Origin: an uncultured Collinsella sp.
Lineage (GTDB): Bacteria; Actinomycetota; Coriobacteriia; Coriobacteriales; Coriobacteriaceae
Length of the DNA: 13,855 bases
Reading direction: 5' to 3'
Assembly (NCBI GenBank): GCA_900757705.1
Contig: CAAEOW010000117.1
Span: forward strand, 1-13,855
Of the stretch, positions 1-6,502 are shown in pieces; position 1 is the stretch's first letter, and each line of letters begins with the position of its first letter. A program made the position numbers and the translations under genes. The notes below the pieces were generated by a model that saw only the letters and a list, made by a program, of their open reading frames with translations, made no database searches and had not been told where the DNA came from.

Positions 1-1
1 C

Positions 2-217
2 GCGCTCATCGCCGTGCCGCACGATAAGGACGACGAGTATCTGACGCACAACAGCCAGGATTTCCATGCCCATATGGGATATCGCCTGGTGGGCGCCTTT
101 GACCGCTGCGCCCAAAAGTTCGGCCGCTGGTACGACATGTGTTGGATGGAGCTGGTCCTAGCCGAGCGCGTCCCTAACCAACCCAAACCAACCTGGTTCC
201 CCGACCTCCTCGCCTAA
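2..217 (+). CDS. GNAT-family N-acetyltransferase, C-terminal fragment
   Basis: The reading frame is open from the left edge and ends at TAA 215-217, so only the last 71 residues are present. The visible part has the features of the phosphinothricin/amino-acid acetyltransferase branch of the GNAT fold: a histidine followed by MGYRLVGAFDRC and then KFGRWYDMCWMELVL, matching the usual pattern of a 'GF...G' strand followed by K-x-G-x-W-x-D and a closing hydrophobic strand. Members transfer an acetyl group from acetyl-CoA to a primary amine. The acetyl-CoA loop and the start lie outside the window, so the substrate cannot be inferred. A hairpin starting at the stop codon probably ends the transcript. 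Family call fairly sure, specificity unknown. Confidence 0.7.
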   Translation, partial: ALIAVPHDKDDEYLTHNSQDFHAHMGYRLVGAFDRCAQKFGRWYDMCWMELVLAERVPNQPKPTWFPDLLA

Positions 218-256
218 AACCACCACGAAGGTGCCTGTCCCCTTTGTGGTGGTTTT
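216..256 (+). terminator. Perfect hairpin at end of the GNAT gene; also a REP-like element
   Basis: AAAACCACCAC (216-226) pairs perfectly over 11 bp with GTGGTGGTTTT (246-256), around a 19-nt loop that carries GGTGCCTGTCCCC. The right arm ends in TTTT, so it can act as an intrinsic terminator for the GNAT gene and, because the left arm starts with AAAA, also for the convergent gntR gene that ends at 265. The loop core matches that of the palindromes at 6381-6411 and 7598-7632, so it may have arrived as a mobile small repeat. Confidence 0.65.
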
Positions 257-264
257 GGTGTGAG

Positions 265-987
265 TTAGCCGATGGGCTCGGTGTATTTGGCGCGGTCGGT
301 GCGTTGGATACGCTTGGAGACATGGAGCGGGCGGCCGTCGGTGTCGTAGACGTAGTCGGTGATCAAGATCAACGCCTGCCCACGCTCAACGTTGAGCAAA
401 AACGCCTCGTTTTGTGAGGCATAGCACACCTCAAAGGTCTTATGTCCCTGTGCCGGCGCGCGATGGAATTCTTGGCGCAGCGTGGCGTAGAGCGAACCGT
501 TGATATCGCGATCGATGAGTGCCTCAAAGCTCGGCGGTAGATAGGTGGTTTCCAGGCACAGTGGCGCATCGTCCAGATAACGCAGGCGGACAAGTTTGAC
601 GAGCTTGCTGCCCACGGCGGCATCGAAGAACTTGGCCACGTTGCCCGTTGCCTTGGCAAAGCCCGAGTCCACCGTGCGCGTGGTGGGCTTCATGCCCTGG
701 CCCTGGACCTGTGCCGTGTAGCTCGAAAACACCAGGTTGTTCTCGTGGAGCGCTGGCGTTTCGGCCACAAAGGCGCCGCGCCCGCGCTCGGTACGAATCA
801 GGCCCTCGTCAACTAACACCTTAAGCGCGTGGCGCACGGTGCTGCGCGAAAGCCCCGATTCGTCCATGAGTTCCATCTCGGACGGCAGCTTGTCTCCGCG
901 TGCGTAGATGCCGGCGGCGATGCGGTCACGCAGCGTACCCGCCAGACGCTCGTATTGGGCCAAGTTCTTTTTCGACGAAGTGCTCAT
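265..987 (-). CDS. GntR/HutC-family transcriptional regulator with UTRA domain (regulator 1)
   Basis: 240 residues, the usual length for the HutC subfamily. Residues about 12-78 form the GntR winged helix: YERLAGTLRDRIAAGIY, then KLPSEMELMDESGLSRSTVRH (recognition helix region) and the wing GLIRTERGRGAFV. Residues about 98-235 are the UTRA effector domain, which in this subfamily binds phosphorylated sugars or related ligands. It is divergent from the SIS gene at 1193, and copies of one TGTAT-type box lie next to both starts, so autoregulation plus control of SIS1 is the simplest reading. No good Shine-Dalgarno precedes the ATG. It is less like the regulators at 9745 and 12856 than those are to each other, for example in lacking their shared C-terminal VGSRYV. 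Probably a repressor released by a sugar phosphate; the ligand is not visible. Confidence 0.9.
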   Translation of the reverse strand: MSTSSKKNLAQYERLAGTLRDRIAAGIYARGDKLPSEMELMDESGLSRSTVRHALKVLVDEGLIRTERGRGAFVAETPALHENNLVFSSYTAQVQGQGMKPTTRTVDSGFAKATGNVAKFFDAAVGSKLVKLVRLRYLDDAPLCLETTYLPPSFEALIDRDINGSLYATLRQEFHRAPAQGHKTFEVCYASQNEAFLLNVERGQALILITDYVYDTDGRPLHVSKRIQRTDRAKYTEPIG

Positions 988-997
988 GCGAACAATC

Positions 998-1014
998 TGT
1001 ATCTAACCTGTATG
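998..1014. promoter_or_regulatory. Candidate GntR1 operator, copy 1 (regulator side)
   Basis: TGTATCTAACCTGTATG is a direct repeat of TGTAT with 11-bp period, ten bases upstream of the gntR1 ATG. It overlaps a weak minus-strand promoter (AACCAA 1022-1027 read as TTGGTT, 16-bp spacer, TATCTA 1000-1005 read as TAGATA). That promoter would give an almost leaderless gntR1 transcript, which fits the missing ribosome binding site. A degenerate third copy, TGTATCCAACATGACA, begins at 1031. Confidence 0.5.
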
Positions 1015-1136
1015 CTTACTGAACCAAGCATGTATCCAACATGACAACAAAACCGCTGATAATGGATTGCCGAAAACTTTACCAGCAAAATATCTAAGAC
1101 AAATATAGCATACAACTAGTCGACATAACCAAAACA

Positions 1137-1153
1137 TGTATGTAACTTGTATG
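1137..1153. promoter_or_regulatory. Candidate GntR1 operator, copy 2 (SIS1 side)
   Basis: TGTATGTAACTTGTATG matches copy 1 at 15 of 17 positions, with the same 11-bp period. It lies 40 bp before the SIS1 start. A single half-site in the opposite orientation, CATACAA, is at 1109-1115. No convincing -35/-10 pair for SIS1 could be picked in this AT-rich gap, so whether the box covers the promoter or its leader is open. Confidence 0.5.
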
Positions 1154-1192
1154 CCATCAAGAGCATCAAACGAGAAGAAAGGCTGATGCACG

Positions 1193-2185
1193 ATGACTAC
1201 TCAGGAACAGGTTAAGGACGTCGTCTCTCAGGTTTTGGCTGACAAGGCAGACAAGGGCGGCATCAAGCGCGTCGTGTGGATTGGCGCCGGCGGATCCAAC
1301 GGCGGCAACTATCCTGCCCAGTACTTTATGGAGCACGAGGCCACGCAGGTCGTGAGCTCCAGCTACACCAGCAACGAGTTCGTGCACGCCACCCCGGCCT
1401 ACGTCAACGAGAACACCCTGGCCGTCGTCGTGTCCATGCGCGGCACCAAGGAGACCATCGTCGCCGCCCAGGTCGCCAAGGACCACGGCGCCAGCACCAT
1501 CGCCATCTATGTTGACGAGTCTGGCCTCACCGAAGTCTGCGACTACAAGATCCAGTACGACAGCCTTGCCATCGACGAGTCCTGCATGGGCCGCACCAAC
1601 TCCGCCGTCGTGACCATGATCGCCATGGAGCTCACGCAGCAGATCGAGGGCTATGCCGAGTACGAGACCGCTATGGCCGCCTTCGACCTGGTCGATCCCA
1701 TCTATCGCAAGGCCGTCGAGTACACCCGTCCGCTCGCAGCCAAGTGGGCCGAGCAGAACGCCGACAAGCCCTGCATCAACGTTATGGCTCAGGGCCCGCT
1801 CTTTGGTGCCGCCTACGTCTTTAGCATCTGCAACGTGCAGGAGATGCTGCAGATCGACTCCTGCACCATCAACACCTGCGACTTCTTCCACGGCCCCTTC
1901 GAGATCCTGGACAAGCGCACCTCGCTGTTCCAGCTCATCAGCGTCGGCCGCAGCCGCTGCAACGACGAGCGCGGCATCCGTTTCGTCAACCAGTACGGTG
2001 GCGATCGCGTCTATCAGCTCGACGCCAAGGAGCTTGGCCTCAACGACATCAAGGACAGCGTGAGCGAATACTTCAACCACCTGATCTTTGCCCCGATCCT
2101 CAACAACGTCTACATGCGTGCGCTCTCCGCCGTCACCCACAAGGATTACATGACGCGCCGTTACATGTGGAAGCTGGATTACTAA
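1193..2185 (+). CDS. SIS-domain sugar-phosphate deglycase/isomerase, FrlB/GfrE/GfrF-like (SIS1)
   Basis: 330 residues with two SIS lobes. Lobe 1 has the phosphate-binding loop WIGAGGSNGG (about residues 30-39) and VVVSMRGTKET (about 82-92). Lobe 2 carries GPLFGAAYVF and NTCDFFHGPFEI, and the protein ends RRYMWKLDY. E217 and H233 are 16 residues apart. As I recall, E. coli-type FrlB has its catalytic Glu and His at the same spacing, in MEF...FRHGP, and a similar RRY...Y end. FrlB-like enzymes cleave fructoselysine 6-phosphate to glucose 6-phosphate and lysine in the cytoplasm; GfrE/GfrF do this for glucoselysine and fructoselysine. The start has AAAGG about 10 nt upstream. It is transcribed away from gntR1 and is separate from the PTS operon, which has its own SIS gene. 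An AgaS-like amino-sugar deaminase/isomerase is the main alternative; the exact substrate is unproven. Confidence 0.8.
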   Translation: MTTQEQVKDVVSQVLADKADKGGIKRVVWIGAGGSNGGNYPAQYFMEHEATQVVSSSYTSNEFVHATPAYVNENTLAVVVSMRGTKETIVAAQVAKDHGASTIAIYVDESGLTEVCDYKIQYDSLAIDESCMGRTNSAVVTMIAMELTQQIEGYAEYETAMAAFDLVDPIYRKAVEYTRPLAAKWAEQNADKPCINVMAQGPLFGAAYVFSICNVQEMLQIDSCTINTCDFFHGPFEILDKRTSLFQLISVGRSRCNDERGIRFVNQYGGDRVYQLDAKELGLNDIKDSVSEYFNHLIFAPILNNVYMRALSAVTHKDYMTRRYMWKLDY

Positions 2186-2221
2186 GGGATAGAGCGGCCT
2201 AACAGCCCAATACCCCTCATG

Positions 2222-2288
2222 AGTTGCGGTGGAATAGTTCCTGTTTGGGAGCGTGAAGCCTCTGTTTGAGAACTATTTCACCGCAACT
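2222..2288. repeat. Long hairpin after SIS1, TTGCGGTGGA-type inverted repeat
   Basis: Arms of 19 nt (2222-2240 and 2270-2288) pair with a single G-U wobble around a 29-nt loop. The hairpin follows the SIS1 stop by 37 nt and may end or protect the transcript, but there is no U-tract. The arm motif TTGCGGTGGA / TTCACCGCAA recurs in the other order at 8283-8322, which points to a repeat family rather than a plain terminator. The rest of the 2186-2444 gap holds a small palindrome and the promoter of the EamA gene. Confidence 0.6.
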
Positions 2289-2295
2289 GCTAGAG

Positions 2296-2324
2296 CGGCA
2301 CTTGGGGACGTTCCCTTTCTGCCG
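2296..2324. repeat. Short REP-like palindrome (GGGGACGTTCCC core)
   Basis: CGGCA (2296-2300) pairs with TGCCG (2320-2324) around a self-complementary GGGGACGTTCCC-type centre followed by TTTCTG. The core resembles the palindromes at 216, 6381 and 7598, and GGGGACGTTC recurs in reverse at 10651-10660. The stem is imperfect. Confidence 0.4.
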
Positions 2325-2374
2325 GCACCTGCGACACTCCTTGTTTCAAGAGATTTCCCGTTCGCCGATTTGTG

Positions 2375-2404
2375 TCTTGAAAAATGTATATAACGACTAT
2401 AACG
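2375..2404 (+). promoter_or_regulatory. Promoter of the EamA gene with overlapping operator (TATAACG direct repeat)
   Basis: TATAACGACTATAACG (2389-2404) is an exact direct repeat of TATAACG with 9-bp period. The second copy can serve as a -10 (TATAAC 2398-2403) with TCTTGA (2375-2380) 17 bp upstream. The same half-site lies before the PTS operon (3676-3694) and before gntR2 (9696-9711), so these are probably co-regulated, with GntR2 the natural candidate. Binding here would block RNA polymerase. Confidence 0.5.
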
Positions 2405-2444
2405 TAGTATGAAACATATTGGAAACAATACCGAGGAGGCTGCG

Positions 2445-3527
2445 TTGAAGAGGAGCAATCTGGGCTATGTGCTGGTGCTGATCGCCGCGCTTATGTGGGG
2501 CAGCATCGGAATCTTTGTAAACGGCATCTCGGCCATGGGCGTTACGTCTCAGAGCATGGCGGCCTTTCGCCTGTTGTCGGGTGCCGTCTTAATGGCTCCG
2601 GTCTTGGCATTCATGGGTTGCCAGGGAGGTGCTCGTGAGGGAAAGGCATCGGGTCCCCTGGCACTGTTCAAGGCAAGTCCTAAAGAGCTTGTTCCTTGTG
2701 CGCTTCTTGGCATTATCGGCCTCGCCACCGCTAACACGCTTTATTACGAGTGCATGGGCGAGGTGGGCATGTCCACGGCCTCGGTGCTGCTCTACACCTC
2801 GCCGGTGTTTGGCGTCATGCTCGGCCGCGTACTTTATCGCGAGGATGTGACTCCCAACAAGCTCGTTGCCATCGCTTTTAACATCGGTGGCTGTGTACTT
2901 GCAGTGACCGATGGCGACCTTTCCGGTTTTCATTTTTCGGTTTGGGGCGTCACGTCGGGCGTGATTGCGGGCTTTTGTGGCGCGTCGCTCGCGGTGTTTA
3001 GCCGGATCGCAACCAAGACGGTCCACCCGCTGGCTGTCACGTTTTGGGGCCTTGTTTTTGGCGGTGCGGTTATGGCGGCTATCGCGGCTCCGTGGCCAGA
3101 TGTCGCCGCGGCAATGTCGCCACAGCTGCTGCTGCTGTTCCTTGGCTTTGGACTCATCCCCACAGCCGTGGCCTATGTCTTATATATGCAGGGTCTGTCC
3201 ATGGGGCTCGAGACGTCGAAAGTTCCCGTCGTAATGTCATTCGAGACAGTCGTCACCGTACTGCTGGGCATTGGTGTCTACGCCGAGCCCGCCGGCGCGA
3301 TCAAAGTTCTGGGCATCGTTTTGGTGCTCGCGTCCATCGTGATTATGAACACCGACTTTTCCAAGCTGCGCAACAGTGTGTTTGTCGGTCATGTCGTTGA
3401 GAGCATGACCTTTAAGCCCAACGCGTGGTGGACGGAGAAATCGCAGGACATGGATCTCTTCCGCGAGCGCACCGGCATCGCGCTGGAGCCCACCGTGCAG
3501 GAAAGCCCCTGGTACTTCGTGCGATAG
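2445..3527 (+). CDS. EamA-family (DMT superfamily) transporter with C-terminal extension
   Basis: 360 residues from a TTG start at 2445, chosen because GAGGAGG (2433-2439) sits 5 nt upstream. An ATG at 2409 would also be in frame, but it lies just past the operator and has no ribosome binding site. The protein shows about ten hydrophobic segments in two EamA repeats (first from LVLIAALMWGSIGIFVNG, second from WGVTSGVIAGFCGASLAVFSR). The family covers inner-membrane metabolite and amino-acid exporters and some importers. After the last helix (…IVIMNTD) a soluble tail of about 57 residues follows, longer than usual, with aromatic-rich NAWW and ending in SPWYFVR. Its position between SIS1 and the PTS operon and the shared operator suggest it moves a substrate or product of the pathway, perhaps the freed amino acid; this is inference. 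Confidence 0.85.
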   Translation: MKRSNLGYVLVLIAALMWGSIGIFVNGISAMGVTSQSMAAFRLLSGAVLMAPVLAFMGCQGGAREGKASGPLALFKASPKELVPCALLGIIGLATANTLYYECMGEVGMSTASVLLYTSPVFGVMLGRVLYREDVTPNKLVAIAFNIGGCVLAVTDGDLSGFHFSVWGVTSGVIAGFCGASLAVFSRIATKTVHPLAVTFWGLVFGGAVMAAIAAPWPDVAAAMSPQLLLLFLGFGLIPTAVAYVLYMQGLSMGLETSKVPVVMSFETVVTVLLGIGVYAEPAGAIKVLGIVLVLASIVIMNTDFSKLRNSVFVGHVVESMTFKPNAWWTEKSQDMDLFRERTGIALEPTVQESPWYFVR

Positions 3528-3675
3528 GGGATTGCGCACAGGGTCCGACTTGGGGTTATCCCGCCAGTGCCGGCCTGCCCAGCCCCAACGTTTCAAGTAC
3601 GTTAAACCCGTCAACGGTCGATTTTCACCCGCGAACGGTCTTTATACTAATTAGCAATATCCGCAACGTATAAGA

Positions 3676-3694
3676 CGTTATAATGACCATAACG
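3676..3694 (+). promoter_or_regulatory. Candidate operator and -10 region of the PTS operon
   Basis: CGTTAT (3676-3681), seven bases, then ATAACG (3689-3694) form a perfect inverted repeat. The same stretch contains TATAATGACCATAACG, a close match to the operator before the EamA gene. It includes a consensus -10 hexamer, TATAAT (3679-3684); no good -35 was found at 17 bp, which could mean activator dependence or a weak promoter. The EIIAB start follows 16 nt later with the strong Shine-Dalgarno AAGGAGGAGG. The rest of the 183-nt gap after the EamA gene shows only a direct repeat of AACGGTC (3613-3619, 3634-3640). Confidence 0.5.
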
Positions 3695-3710
3695 AAAAGG
3701 AGGAGGCAAG

Positions 3711-4634
3711 ATGAATCAGATCATTCTCGCATCTCATGGCGGCCTGGCCGCAGGCGCCAAAGACACGCTCGAGATGGTTCTCGGCGACGTGTCGAACGTC
3801 CACGTCGTGTCGCTTGCTCGTGACGACAAGGAGCCCATCACCAACAAGGTGGACGCCATGATCGCCACGTTCAACGCGGACGACACCGTCTATGTGCTGA
3901 CCGATATGCTCGGCAGCTCGGTCAACAACAGCATGGTCGAGCTTTCCCGCAACGGTGCGGCATTCACGGTGATCAGCGGTTTCAACATTCCGCTGGCACT
4001 GACGCTCGCTATGAGCCCCGCCCCCGTCAAGGGTGCCGAGCTCGCGGCCCTCATCAACGAGGCCCGCACCGGTCTGACCAACCCCAACGCACCGGTCGAG
4101 GCTGCCGCGGCTCCCGCCAAGAAGGCTAAGGCGCCCCGTCACAGCTCCGGTCCCGCCAAGATCGTCCTCGCACGTCTTGACTACCGTCTGCTGCACGGTC
4201 AGGTCGTCTTTACCTGGACCACCAAGGTTCAGGCCGAGCGCATCATCGTCGTCGACAACGCTGCCGCCAACGATGACATCAAGAAGGGCGCTCTTAAGCT
4301 GGCCAAGCCCCAGGGCGTGCGCCTGAACGTCTTCACCGTCGAGCGTGCCCTCGCCAAGATGGACAAGCTCAACACCCTCGGCGAGCGCGTCATGTTCGTC
4401 TTTGGCAACACGGCCGAGATGCTGCAGTTCTGTCAGGGCTACAAGCTCGACGCCATCAACCTGGGCGCCACCGCCAACCACGACGGTGCCGATCAGGTCG
4501 GCGGCAAGGACAGCTCCGTCTTCTTCGACGCCACCCAGAAGGCCGACGTCAACCAGCTGCTCGACATGGGCATTAAGCTCTATGTCCAGCAGACCCCTAC
4601 GTATCAGAGCGTCGACATCGACGCCAAGCTGTAA
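3711..4634 (+). CDS. PTS mannose-family EIIAB component (fused IIA-IIB)
   Basis: 307 residues. The EIIA domain (about 1-120) starts MNQIILASHGG with the phospho-acceptor H9 and contains VLTDMLGSSVNN, the counterpart of the family's 'DllGGSPfN' motif. An Ala/Lys/Pro-rich linker of about 25 residues (VEAAAAPAKKAKAPRHS) leads to the EIIB domain (about 148-307), with LARLDYRLLHGQV and phospho-acceptor H162. HPr passes phosphate to H9, then H162, then to the sugar entering through EIIC/EIID. The fusion is like E. coli ManX, although Salmonella gfr-type systems, as I recall, use separate IIA and IIB. First gene of a four-gene operon; 36 nt separate it from EIIC. Family certain; the sugar is inferred from the SIS gene downstream. 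Confidence 0.93.
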   Translation: MNQIILASHGGLAAGAKDTLEMVLGDVSNVHVVSLARDDKEPITNKVDAMIATFNADDTVYVLTDMLGSSVNNSMVELSRNGAAFTVISGFNIPLALTLAMSPAPVKGAELAALINEARTGLTNPNAPVEAAAAPAKKAKAPRHSSGPAKIVLARLDYRLLHGQVVFTWTTKVQAERIIVVDNAAANDDIKKGALKLAKPQGVRLNVFTVERALAKMDKLNTLGERVMFVFGNTAEMLQFCQGYKLDAINLGATANHDGADQVGGKDSSVFFDATQKADVNQLLDMGIKLYVQQTPTYQSVDIDAKL

Positions 4635-4670
4635 TCAACCAGGCATTTGCCTGACTGAAAGGAGAAGGGT

Positions 4671-5465
4671 ATGAATACGTTCATCAGTGCGGTGCTCGTC
4701 GGCCTCGTCGGCGTGTTCTGCATGTGGGACTCCCGCCTGCTCGGTCGTCTTAACTTCGAGCAGCCCCTCGTTGGCGCTACGCTCGTCGGTCTGCTGCTGG
4801 GCGATGTGCCCACCGGCCTTGCCGTCGGTGCCGCCGTCGAACTCGTGTCCATGGGCCTGGTGCAGGTCGGTGCCGCCGTTCCGCCCGATATGGTCCTGGG
4901 CGGCATCGTGGCCGCTGCCTTCGCGTGCCTGACCGATGCTTCCGCCGAGACCGCCATGACGATCGCCATCCCGGTCGCCGTCCTGGGTCAGCTCCTCGGC
5001 ATCGTGTTCCGTTCCATCATCGCCGCCCTCACCCATGTGGCAGATAGCGCGATCGATAACGGAAAGTTCAAGACCGCCTACCGTATGCACATCTGCGCTG
5101 GCTCCGGTCTGTACGCCGTCATGTACTTCCTGCCGATCTTCCTGGCCGTCTTTGTCGGTACCGACCTGGTCCAGGCCATCGTCAACATGGTTCCCGAGTG
5201 GCTGTCCACTGGTCTGAACGTTTCGACCAAGATCATGACCGCCTACGGCTTGGCCCTGCTGCTCACCATGATGATCAAGAAGGGTATGACTCCGTTCCTG
5301 TTCATCGGTTTCCTGCTCGCCGCCTACCTCAACCTGTCCGTCATCGCGGTCGCTCTGATCGGTGTGTGCCTGGCTATCGTCTTCATGGGCTTCAAGTTCA
5401 ATGGCTCCCATGCAACCGCCGGTGTCGATTCCGACTACGATCCGCTCGAAGACGACGAAGACTAA
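4671..5465 (+). CDS. PTS mannose-family EIIC permease component
   Basis: 264 residues with seven or more hydrophobic segments. The EIIC-Man signature region, LGDVPTGLAVGAAVELVSMG followed by LVQVGAAVPPDM, lies at about residues 43-74. The C-terminus is a short acidic cytoplasmic tail (DSDYDPLEDDED). With EIID it forms the sugar channel in the membrane. The start has AAAGGAGA upstream. The stop codon overlaps the Shine-Dalgarno of EIID, so the two are probably translated together. Confidence 0.93.
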   Translation: MNTFISAVLVGLVGVFCMWDSRLLGRLNFEQPLVGATLVGLLLGDVPTGLAVGAAVELVSMGLVQVGAAVPPDMVLGGIVAAAFACLTDASAETAMTIAIPVAVLGQLLGIVFRSIIAALTHVADSAIDNGKFKTAYRMHICAGSGLYAVMYFLPIFLAVFVGTDLVQAIVNMVPEWLSTGLNVSTKIMTAYGLALLLTMMIKKGMTPFLFIGFLLAAYLNLSVIAVALIGVCLAIVFMGFKFNGSHATAGVDSDYDPLEDDED

Positions 5466-5478
5466 GGAGGAACACACT

Positions 5479-6312
5479 ATGGCAACCGCAACCAAGGACG
5501 TGTCCCTGAACAAGAAGGTCAGCCAGTTCTTCTGGCGCTCCTGGGCCATCCAGGCCTCTTGGAACTACGAGCGTCAGATGAACATGGGCTTCCTCTACGG
5601 CATGGTTCCTACGCTCGACCGCCTCTATCCGGACGAGTCCGACCCCAAGCAGCTCGCTGCTAAGAAAGAGGCTTACCACCGTCACATGGCGTTCTACAAC
5701 TGCACCCCGCAGACGAGCGCTTTCGTCCTGGGCCTCGCCGCCTCCATGGAGGAGGAGTACGCCAAGGATCCCGAGAACTTCGATCCCGATTCGATCAACG
5801 CGGTCAAGACCTCCCTCATGGGTCCGCTTTCCGGCATCGGTGACTCCCTCTTCCAGGGCACCATCCGCGTTATCGCCTTTGGCCTGGGCGTTCAGCTGGC
5901 TCAGCAGGGCTCCATCATGGGCCCGATCCTGGCCATGCTCATCTCCATCGTCCCCTCTGTGCTGATCACTTGGTTCGCAGCCAAGATGGGCTATCAGGGC
6001 GGCCACGAGTACCTGAGCAAGCTTCAGGGCGGCGACCTCATGGAAAAGCTCATGTATGTCTGCGGCATCGTAGGTCTTATGTCCGTGGGCGGCATGATCG
6101 CCACGCTGATCGGCGCCACCACCCCGCTGCAGTTCGCTGACGGCACCGTCGTGATCCAGGACATCCTGGACGGCATGATGCCCCAGATGATCTCCCTCGG
6201 CCTCACTGGCCTTATGTACTGGCTCATCAAGAAGAACGTCAACACCGGTTGGCTTCTCGTGATCGCCATCGTGGGCGGCATCGCCCTCTCCGCGGCCGGC
6301 ATCCTGGCCTAG
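5479..6312 (+). CDS. PTS mannose-family EIID component
   Basis: 277 residues from ATG 5479, preceded by AAGGAGG (5464-5470). A longer in-frame ATG at 5362 lies inside EIIC and is not used. EIID hallmarks are present: FFWRSWAIQASWNYERQMN near the N-terminus, GFLYGMVPTL, HMAFYNCTPQTSAFVLGLAA, and KTSLMGPLSGIGDSLFQGT around residues 115-133. The C-terminal part has hydrophobic helices (GWLLVIAIVGGIALSAAGIL). It pairs with EIIC in the membrane. A 190-nt gap with two hairpins separates it from SIS2. Confidence 0.93.
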   Translation: MATATKDVSLNKKVSQFFWRSWAIQASWNYERQMNMGFLYGMVPTLDRLYPDESDPKQLAAKKEAYHRHMAFYNCTPQTSAFVLGLAASMEEEYAKDPENFDPDSINAVKTSLMGPLSGIGDSLFQGTIRVIAFGLGVQLAQQGSIMGPILAMLISIVPSVLITWFAAKMGYQGGHEYLSKLQGGDLMEKLMYVCGIVGLMSVGGMIATLIGATTPLQFADGTVVIQDILDGMMPQMISLGLTGLMYWLIKKNVNTGWLLVIAIVGGIALSAAGILA

Positions 6313-6338
6313 TCGCGACCCAGCGCTTTCCCCCGGGG

Positions 6339-6369
6339 GCCTGCCTGGCATCCCATACCCCAGGCAGGC
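6339..6369 (+). terminator. Strong hairpin after EIID, no U-tract
   Basis: GCCTGCCTGG (6339-6348) and CCAGGCAGGC (6360-6369) pair perfectly over 10 bp with an 11-nt loop. Only TTCC follows, so termination is probably partial or the hairpin protects the 3' end of the PTS message. It would allow SIS2 to be made at a different level from the permease. No separate promoter for SIS2 was recognised. Confidence 0.5.
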
Positions 6370-6380
6370 TTCCATCCCTA

Positions 6381-6411
6381 ATGTGACAAAGGGACAGTCC
6401 CTTTGTCACAT
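6381..6411. repeat. Perfect 31-nt REP-like palindrome (GGGACAGTCCC core)
   Basis: ATGTGACAAAGGGAC (6381-6395) is the exact reverse complement of GTCCCTTTGTCACAT (6397-6411) around one central A. It has no U-tract on either strand. The core GTCCCTTT-TG is shared with the elements at 216-256 and 7598-7632, while the outer stems differ in sequence but stay complementary. Confidence 0.7.
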
Positions 6412-6502
6412 CCTCAACGGGCCGGCGACTCGGCTCATATCACGGTAACCCTGCGAGCGTCCGGCAATGTGGCGCCGCAAAAAATCGAAAGGAATGTGTC
6501 AG

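Noticed and set aside
1166..2140. Minus-strand open frame opposite SIS1, and similar ones at 4635-5549, 5398-6375, 6440-7444 and 8606-9622
   Set aside because: All are repetitive Gly/Val/Asp/His-rich or similarly biased antisense shadows with no recognisable domain, while the plus-strand frames are clear family members.
2409..2444. ATG at 2409 as start of the EamA gene
   Set aside because: It lies directly after the operator/promoter with no ribosome binding site; the TTG at 2445 has GAGGAGG at the right distance.
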